Notes under the pieces: model-generated
Databases searched by the model: none
What the model was told of the DNA's origin: nothing
Seen by the model: only the letters and a program-made list of their open reading frames with translations
Assembly: GCA_037893245.1 (NCBI GenBank)
Contig: JBAIAA010000026.1
Location: 186,001-250,000, forward strand
Length of the DNA stretch: 64,000 nucleotides
Source: Crossaster papposus
Taxonomy: Eukaryota > Echinodermata > Asteroidea > Velatida > Solasteridae
Reading direction: 5' to 3'
Program-made: the position numbers and the translations under genes
Shown here: in pieces, positions 53,901 to 62,900 of the stretch
Numbering within the stretch: the first letter of the stretch is position 1
Layout: every line of letters begins with the position of its first letter

Positions 53901-56900
53901 AAGGCACTCTGGAGGAACTGTCCAGACTGAAAATTCAAAATGTCAAACTAAATATAACAAAAGCAGAACGTGTTGCGCTATCTGGCCTTAAGAAAAGACA
54001 GGATATTATCATCAAACAATTCGATAAAGGCCGCGGTGTGTGCGTCCTTAACAAACAAGACTACATACGTGAAGGGACACGACAATTAACAGGCCCCCAC
54101 TATGAAGAAATTAACAGGGACTTGACCGATGAAACCGCGGAATTAGTCTCTCAAGCCATACGCCAACTCTACGTGGACGGACTCATATCGAAAGACATAT
54201 CTGAGTTTCTTAACCCCCGCAACCACGACATTAAAACACCTTGCCTTTACCTCCTACCGAAAGTTCACAAAAAAGTACCAGAAGGAACACGGTTCGTGGG
54301 GAGGCCAATCATTAGTGGTTGCGGAGGACCGACTCAATCCATATCCAAATACATAGACTATTTCTTGCTCCCAATTGTCAAACAGCAAAGCACATACACA
54401 CGCGATTCTGGGCATGTGCTTGAAAAACTAAATAACCTGACATTGGAGCAAGATAACTTATTGATAACACTGGATATAGTATCCATGTACACTAACTGCC
54501 CACAAGATGAGGCAATTGAATCAGTTGTGACGCACTTGCAATGGCCGATGACAGACTATACGCAATACCCAAGCCCACGACAGACCACGCGCGACGTCTC
54601 CTTGAACTCATTATGCGTCGAAACACGTTTGAATTTAATGGCAAGTTTTTCAGACAAAAAATTGGCGTGGCCATGGGCAGCGAATGCAGTCCGGAGATTT
54701 GTGACATAACTCTATTCAAATACGAACAAGACAAAATCCTCCCTCACAATCCCTCAATTGTGAGCTACATGAGATATAGAGACGATGTTCTTATAATCTT
54801 TAACGGAAATGAAAAGCAGGCTGCTGACCTAGTGCAATATCACTTAATAAAATTCACCCTACGCTGAAGTTCACGTCTGAGATCTCGCTCCCTCAAGTCA
54901 CTTTTCTCGACCTTATTATCTACAAAGGCGAACGATTCATACATGAAGGAATATTGGATACTCGAGTCGCTACCAAAAAAACTGATACATTTCAGTACCT
55001 AGCTCGAGATTCAGCACACCCTAAGTCGGTATTTGGCGGATTAATCAAGGGCGAAGTGACCAGATACAAACGTATATGTACCCATTCAAAAGACTTTGAG
55101 GAGAGGGTTGAATACTTCAAAGACAAACTTCAAAAGCGCGGATACACAAACGAAGACCTAGCTCTCCTTTCTCAAAGGGGAAAGACTTCCGCGGACCCTA
55201 AGCGTGAAAAAAACAAAAACAATATCCCACTGGTGTTCGTCCTACCATACTACCCACATGTCGCGCACCACCCAGCCCTGAAACGGGCTATCCTCAAACA
55301 CTGGCCCTTGATTAGCGAAAACGAATATCTGAATAGGCTATTTGATACCCAACCCATCCGGGCATACAAACGGCACAAAAACATAAAAGATGAACTTGTT
55401 CGATCTAGGACTAAAGCGTCTCCACAATCCAACCAAGAGGAACAAAATCTTGATGAGGAGAATCTGCAAATTCTATTGGAACTATTGAAAGAACAAAACA
55501 ATGATCAAAGAAATGGATCTCAAGACTAAAACAAAATAAATAAGTCAACCCCCCCCCCCCCCCCCCCTTGTCCTTGCCACGCGTCATAATAAACCGACAC
55601 ACACACAAAAAAGGAAAGTAAAATGAACTATAAGAAGGTGGCTGATGACGTGCATGATATAGCACAGAAAATATGCCCTGCTCCTCTTCCAAAAAAGGAG
55701 AAAAAAGAGGGGACGGCATATTATCACCGGTAAAAATAAATCACTGTGTGAACCAAAAACAAAGGGACCACTGTGGCAATACACAAACCAGTCATCGCGT
55801 CGCCAAAACCAGAGACAGGGTTTGAAACTCCCGCTTTTAGGGAATGTCTAACCCAATTGGCCTGCAGACGTTTGATGTATTTGCCCGTCCACGAACTCCA
55901 ACCACGGACTGTCATCTAGCAGAGATAAGGTGGCTAAAACTGACCCCCAGATGCGTGTCTTACGGAAAAAAAGGAAAAAAAGAGTTAAAAATCACGCTCT
56001 GGAGAGACCAGTCAAACAGCCACTTTCTAGCATACCCACTAGTTAACGTACAATTACAGATTTATCTTCGGCAGAACAGTCACAAATACAATCCATATGA
56101 TACTTGTCAGCAGAACCTTTTCCGCGTCTCAAAAAAATAACGAAAAGAACGGAGGGGTTCTGTTGAAACTTGTACACAGAAACACCCACCCCCCCCCCCC
56201 CCCCCCATTCCTACAGACTGCAATCTCGCGGAAAAAAAGTGGCCTGAACTGACCTCCCATGAAGCGTATATCACTAGAAAAAAAACTTAAATTAGGAATT
56301 ACGCTCTGGGCGGGATAGTTACGCAACCACACTGCTGGCATACCAGCACACAATAAATCATGCAGATTTATCTCTGTAGACCAGCCACTACCTAAAATCC
56401 AATGATACCTTACGCAGCAGAACTGCTTCAGCATCTCCAAAAAAATAACGAAAACGATGAGAAAAAGTTCTGACTTAGTGAAAACTCCATAAAACACCCT
56501 CCCCTTCCCACATAGAATGAGTTCTGATTCACTGCAGCTAACTCTAGAATTGGTAAAAAAACACACACAAAAATGAACTGATCATTCCTTGAAGTATGCC
56601 TGCATAAACCGGTTTCTCTGTGCTATACCTTCTTGCAAAAGCACTCCATTAGAATTAAAAAACCTAATAGCCTCACAGAAAAAGAAAAGAAAATTCCACA
56701 AAACCCAGTATTACACGTCCTTCACGTTAATGTCCTTCCCAGGTGACCGAGAATTGAGTGACATGTATGATTACGCTGCTTCACAATAAACACAAAGTTA
56801 TATATGGCAATTGCATTGTCTGAAACTGAAACAAAACCATTTCAATCCAAAACCGAGTTATAATTACAAATGTTACTAACATTGGTCTGCTAGCCATCAC

Positions 56901-59900
56901 AACCATGAGCTAAAATTGAAACATGTTAAAATATTTTAATACAAACCACTGATTTTCCCACGGTGATGATGATGTATTTTATACCATCATATGCTAATAT
57001 AGACAAATTTAATACAAAAATTATGAAACTGTTTGTTTCAGCGCAACACAAACGTTGCCATGCGATTCCTTGGCCTTTGATACAAATAATTCGCTACTAA
57101 AATCACTTGCCTCGGCATTATATAACTAAAAACATGCCGTTTTAAGGAAATGGCGGCCATTTTGAATATATTACGTCATAATTAGGTCAAGGTCATTGCA
57201 ATTTTTTTGGAGCATGGGATTTTATTAATCTACATACCCATAGGAGTCTTTAAAAAAAATTTGGTGCTTTTGTCCACCGTGTCACGATCTTCGTGTTTTT
57301 TGTCCTTAATCCACCTCACTATTTGTTGTTTCGCAATCGCCGTCCGGCGATCACAAAATTGTCTTTATAAAATTCTGCTTTCCGGAATAATTACAGGATA
57401 TCTAGCGCTATCATTTTGCTGAATGCCTAGAATCATTATTTACTTTCAAATGAGTAAGATATTTCTTAATAATTCGGTAGTAAATATTTTCGATATCTGC
57501 AAATGGTGTATCCTACCTTTAATTGTTGGGGATTTAGTCTTTAAAAAAACCATATAATCTCAAAATCGACCACCCCTTCAAATTTTGACTTTGACTGGCC
57601 GTACTGGGAAGTGGGAAATCACTCCGTGTGACTTTACGCTCATTTTGTGATGGCAGGTCACAAATGAAAGAAAATGGAGAAGAAGACAAATTAGGGTGAT
57701 GTTGAAAATTGTAGGTCAAACGAATTTTCTGAGTTCGAGTCCAAACAAAAGAACCTTCCCTCACAACTAGGTGTTTGCTAGAACACGTTTACCTTGCGGC
57801 TGCATAGAAGCTAGTGACTTGATACCCAAAGCTTGCATAGAAGGCATGCTCCATAATAGCCATCAGTTGAACTGCGTTATAACCTGGGAAGACAATTCAA
57901 AAGAAAAGTAAAAATGCAGGCTGCAAATTTTAAAGATGGGTTTATAATGTATTCCAACATTAACGTCCGTCGATGTCAGTTTTTTTTAATAATCAAATAT
58001 ATCGGAAATTCAATTTGATTATTTCCCGTGTGCAAGATGAAGCCTAAAAACGACGCTCATTATACTGAAGACCGACAGTTTAATAGGTAAGTTGCATATA
58101 CCGGTTTTCGGCTTGATCTTCCGCGCATGTTGTCGGTCCGAACAATATCAAATTGCGCCAGCCCTCGTGTTTATGGTTTTACAACGAATATAAAAAATGA
58201 TTACGGTGGCCGATTTCGCTTGCTAGTTGATTCCAAGACCGAGCTGTTTATTTGTTCCGGGGCGCGCCGTCCGCTATCTGGGCTTATTGAGGGCGCCCTT
58301 AATTATAAGGGCGCCCTCAATAAGCCCAGATAACGGACGGCACACCCCTGAACAAATGAACAGCTCGGTCTTGGAATCCAGACTGGCTTGCTAGGCCAAT
58401 AGCAGGGTGCATAGAACGCTCCCCGCAATTCCCAACTCGTGATTGGCCACCCCGAAATGTTAGCAGATCAAGGGAGGGTTACGTCCCGAACAACCGTTAG
58501 ACTGGGGCGGCATGGCCGGTTTTGTTTTAAATTTTACTGTGCAAGCAGTTGTGAACTATAGCGCGGGCCACGGGTGAAACACAAAGAACAACTTCACAAC
58601 CGCAGTTGGTCGTTGAACGTATTTTATTTAATAGGCCTACTCAAATTTTTAAGCTACAAATAAAGACGGCAGCTTTTCTAATACACTAAAGCCCTTAGAT
58701 TTTATGGATATTCTGACACTCTTTCGGTGTTTTCGTTATCATTTAGGAACATCGAAATTTAGATACATCAACATTTTCGATACATCTAAATGTCAATATT
58801 TTGATATGATTAAAAAAGTGACATCGGCGATATCGATGTCAAAATAGTATCGAGTATTTGAGTAATATCGATATATCGATGAACGTTATTCAACATTTAC
58901 ACCATTTACAATTGATAATTTGACTTGTGGCCAAGGATGCACTGATGCGCTTGTTGGTGTAGCAGTGCTATGGCGTTCCAGCACCAGATTTCATGGATCA
59001 TTCATGTCATCATGGAACTCATTCACTCATCAGTTTTCTCTTTGTGACATCTACCATACACATGTACAATGATGTACCTTGCTTTTGTATCCTTGGTAGA
59101 ACATTGTCTGTAAAGTTGTCGTAGCTTGAGATCTCTCCTTTCCATGAAGCAATGCCGACGTGTGCCTCATAGATCATAAGCCCTGTAGAAGAATATAAAT
59201 GTTGCATTCAATGCCAGTAAATCTCAGGACTGTATCACCAAATGTTTGGCTCTAACATGCTACTATTCAATCTCCTCTGTCATGTTTACATGTATGTAGG
59301 TAAATTATGTTGTCTATCCTATATTGTTTCCATTATAATACACACACAATAATTATTATGTACATGACTTTATTGGGACATTCCATAGGGTTTGTGTGCT
59401 TAACCCTAACCCCCCAGGCTCTCGCACTAGAAAGCATACCAAACCTAACAAACTTCGACAACTGCATATACAGGTCAAGTAGTTAACTCTAACCCTCTAG
59501 GCTCTCGCACTAGAAAGCATACCAAACCTAACAAACTTCAACAACTGCACACAGGTTCAGTAATTATAACCCTAACCCCCTAGACTCTCGCACTAGAAAG
59601 CATACCAAACCTAACAAACTTCAACAACTCACACAGGTCCAGTAGTTAACCCTATTCCCCCAGGCTCTCACGCTAGAAAGCATAGCAAACCTAACAAACT
59701 TTGACAACTGCATACAGGTCAAGTAGTTAACTCTAACCCCCTAGGCTCTCGCACTAGAAAGCATATCAAACCTAACAAACTTCAACAACTGCACACAGGT
59801 TCAGTAATTATAACCCTAACCCCCTAGACTCTCGCACTAGAAAGCATACCAAACCTAACAAACTTCAACAACTCACACAGGTCCAGTAGTTAACCCTATT

Positions 59901-62900
59901 CCCCCAGGCTCTCACGCTAGAAAGCATAGCAAACCTAACAAACTTTGACAACTGCATACAGGTCAAGTACCGTAATTTCCTGCGGTAAAGCCGCACGGCG
60001 GTTAAGGCGCAGGTCCCTAAAATCACCCAACAAAATTTCAAACGTCAACAGATAAAGCGCACTGCCGAATAAGGCGCAAGCTTGAACGCACCCAGAAGAA
60101 CACCAGGCGCCACCCGGTGTAGGTACATCGCCACAAAGGGGTCATTTTGTTGCCTTAGAAGGATATCCCACTATTCCAAGCAAGAATTTGCTGAGTACTT
60201 GAGTTTATCTGGCACGCAAACAATGTATGAAAACTTCAAACCAGTAGTCACAATATCGCACGAGGTTTGCCGATACATATCATGTATCACTGCAGTATAA
60301 ACTGCATGCACATACATCACATGCAGCGATCGCGTGCATGTATCCTATAATTGCGACACCCCTTAATCTTTTTTCCAGTCGTTGTGAATGCTCCGCACTG
60401 TGTAGTTCGGATGGTGAATTGCATGAAGCCGGAACGTAGACGAAAAAACGTTTAGAAAAAGGCCACATAGTACGGGCCAGCTTTTTATCCCTGTTGTACG
60501 CGTCATGCAGCGCACGCTGTAGTCTTGTTTGCAAGACGATCTTAATCGCGGTATATGCAGCGCGCGTAGGCTGCCGATGCGGTAATTCGCGCGTGGTCTA
60601 CGGCGTACGTTAGAGGGCGCCCCGCATCGCGAAAAACGTCTTGCAAACAAGACTATACGCACGCTGCCGAGTGCTAAATCACATACATGTACGGTCGTAG
60701 GGGGATCAACACATCGCGGCATTGTTAATGGAAACACGGTCACAATGTCCGGAGAGTTGGGCTAATTGGTTGACCGCATTATTGAGTAAGATTGCGGCGT
60801 TCAAAGAATTCTTCACACAAAGACCATCACTTTGAACTCAAGCGACATCATATACGGCGCACTGAAAGATAAGGCGCGGCGATGTTTTTGTGGTCTAGAA
60901 AGTCAGATAAGCCGCGTATTTACCGCAGGAAATTACGGTAGTTAACTCTAACCCTCCCAGGCTCTCGCACTAGAAAGCATACCAAACCTAACAAACTTCA
61001 ACAACTGCACACAGGTTCAGTAATTATAACCCTAACCCCCTAGACTCTCGCACTAGAAAGCATACCAAACCTAACAAACTTCAACAACTCACACAGGTCC
61101 AGTAGTTAACCCTATTCCCCCAGGCTCTCACGCTAGAAAGCATAGCAAACTTAAAAAATTTTGACAACTGCATACAGGTCAAGTAGTTAACTCTAACCCC
61201 CCAGGCTCTCGCACTAAAAAGCATATCAAACCTAACAAACTTCAACAACTGCACACAGGTTCAGTAATTATAACCCTAACCCCCTAGACTCTCGCACTAG
61301 AAAGCATACCAAACCTAACAAACTTCAACAACTCACACAGGTCCAGTAGTTAACCCTATTCCCCCAGGCTCTCACGCTAGAAAGCATATATGCTTTCTAG
61401 CGTGAGAGCCTGGGGGAATAGGGTTAACTACTGGACCTGTGTGAGTTGTTGAAGTTTGTTAGGTTTGGTATGCTTTCTAGTGCGAGAGTCTTGACAACTG
61501 CACACAGGTTCAGTAGTTAACCCTATTCCCCCAGGCTCTCACGCTAGAAAGCATAGCAAACCTAACAAACTTTGACAACTGCACACAGGTTCAGTAGTTA
61601 ACCCTAACAGGGGTTTCCCTTAACTTTTTTTTTCAGTGGCCCGCCGGGCTACCTAATTAGAGTTTTCAGTCGCCCGCAAGCATTTTCAGTGGCCACGTGT
61701 GCATTTGCCATATCTGTGTTTTCCACCGAGGTTACGCAACGCCAACTGCATTGTCCGATCTTCCGCGAAAGCGCGCCGCGCGTTCGGGAAAATTGCCGTA
61801 ACGCGGCACGGCACGGCACTTTACAGCCCACTGCTTGTTGTAATCGCTTATCTTGCGGGAAGATTTAATTTGCATCCGCCACAAAAGCTATCAAAACTAA
61901 ACCTCACCTGTGACAACAAAACTGGCGGAGTTATTGTAAAAGCATATTAAATGTTTAAGGTTGAAAACTTTTTTGGGGAAAAACGGAGAATGTTGGCCTA
62001 AATCTTTCACACGATGAACGCCGAGCTGACCAACACACCACACAAGCGTAAACTAAATGCAAGAAACATGCCGCGCTAGAACATTTTGTAGAAACACGCT
62101 ACATCGCTCAAGTCGGACAAGCGTTACTACCTCGAAAGAAATACATTAACAGAAAATTAAAAAAATAGGAAAGGGCGACCATGATCTGATAATTAACCTG
62201 CAGGATATGACTTTCTTCATTGACGTTTGTTTGCCGGGCATTTTTACATCTTACGATGTCAAATTCGACCATTTCGCGTAACGGAAAAATACATGCATGT
62301 CGGCCATGGACTGGTTTCGGTCCTTAACTTTGTCCATTGAAGCGTGCGGCGGAAACCAATCCAAGAATGCGCCTGCATTATGCATGCTTTTTGGCACCAT
62401 CACCGTTTTTACGTACGCTTGCGGTACATGTACATGTATGTATGTGTGTGCCGCGCAGGCCATGCGCGCCAATGTATGCGCTAGCTATAGCAAGCCGGCC
62501 ATAAACATCGCGAATCTGTATACAGGAATGACACGATCCTATCTCTGCAATGCACGTGCACTGTTGTGTAATGTACATGTACTGGTAAACAGTTGATCTG
62601 GGAAATCACATGTAATGTATTTAATATTTTAACTCGCCGGCCGGACGACCGAGGGAAGTGTTTTGAGTCGTCCGTGGCTGTTTTGGGTCGCATTTGGCGA
62701 GCGGGCGACCGCTAAGGGGAAACCCTGCCTAACCCCCCAGGCTCTCACACTAGAAAGCATACCAAACCTAACAAACCAACAACTGTCACACACAGGTTCA
62801 GTAGTTAACCTTATCCCCTAGGTTCCCACACTAGAAGCATACCAAACCTAACAAACTTCAACAACTGCACACAGGTTGCAAATAAAGTTGTTTAACCCTG

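Larger units (their letters stand above)
52617..57319. mobile_element. 4.7-kb inverted-repeat element with TA duplication, carrying a Penelope-like RT
   Basis: GTGAGGTGGATTAAGGA begins each end; the first 50 or so bases match well (ACACGGTGGACAAAAGCACCA in both) and weaker similarity continues (CATGCTCCAAAAAA, ATTATGACGT). TA flanks both ends and the family A sequence is continuous without it. The only coding region is the reverse transcriptase at 53621-55529. No DDE transposase is visible. Either a Penelope-like element landed in a non-autonomous TA-type transposon, or the RT belongs to the element. Confidence 0.7.
52425..57522. mobile_element. Family A MITE interrupted by a 4.7-kb element
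   Basis: Left half TTAGGTAGGATACACCATTG to TTATGTTATCTTTT; right half resumes ATTTGTTGTTTCGCAATCGC and ends ATGGTGTATCCTACCTTTAA. Comparison with 38116-38508 shows the two halves are contiguous in the family. Confidence 0.88.
59400..62895 (-). repeat. Second 79-bp array, inverted, with trimeric higher-order units and two insertions
   Basis: Reverse complement of the 40.9-43.0 kb unit. Three monomer types (GTCAAGTAGTTAACTCTAAC, GTTCAGTAATTATAACCCTAAC, GTCCAGTAGTTAACCCTATTCC) alternate in fixed order; the block period is 244-245 bases (marker CAGGTCAAGTA at 59471, 59715, 59959 and, after the insert, 61175). At about 61388 the array inverts (CTAGAAAGCATATATGCTTTCTAG). Interrupted by elements at 59970-60938 and 61608-62727. 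Confidence 0.95.
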
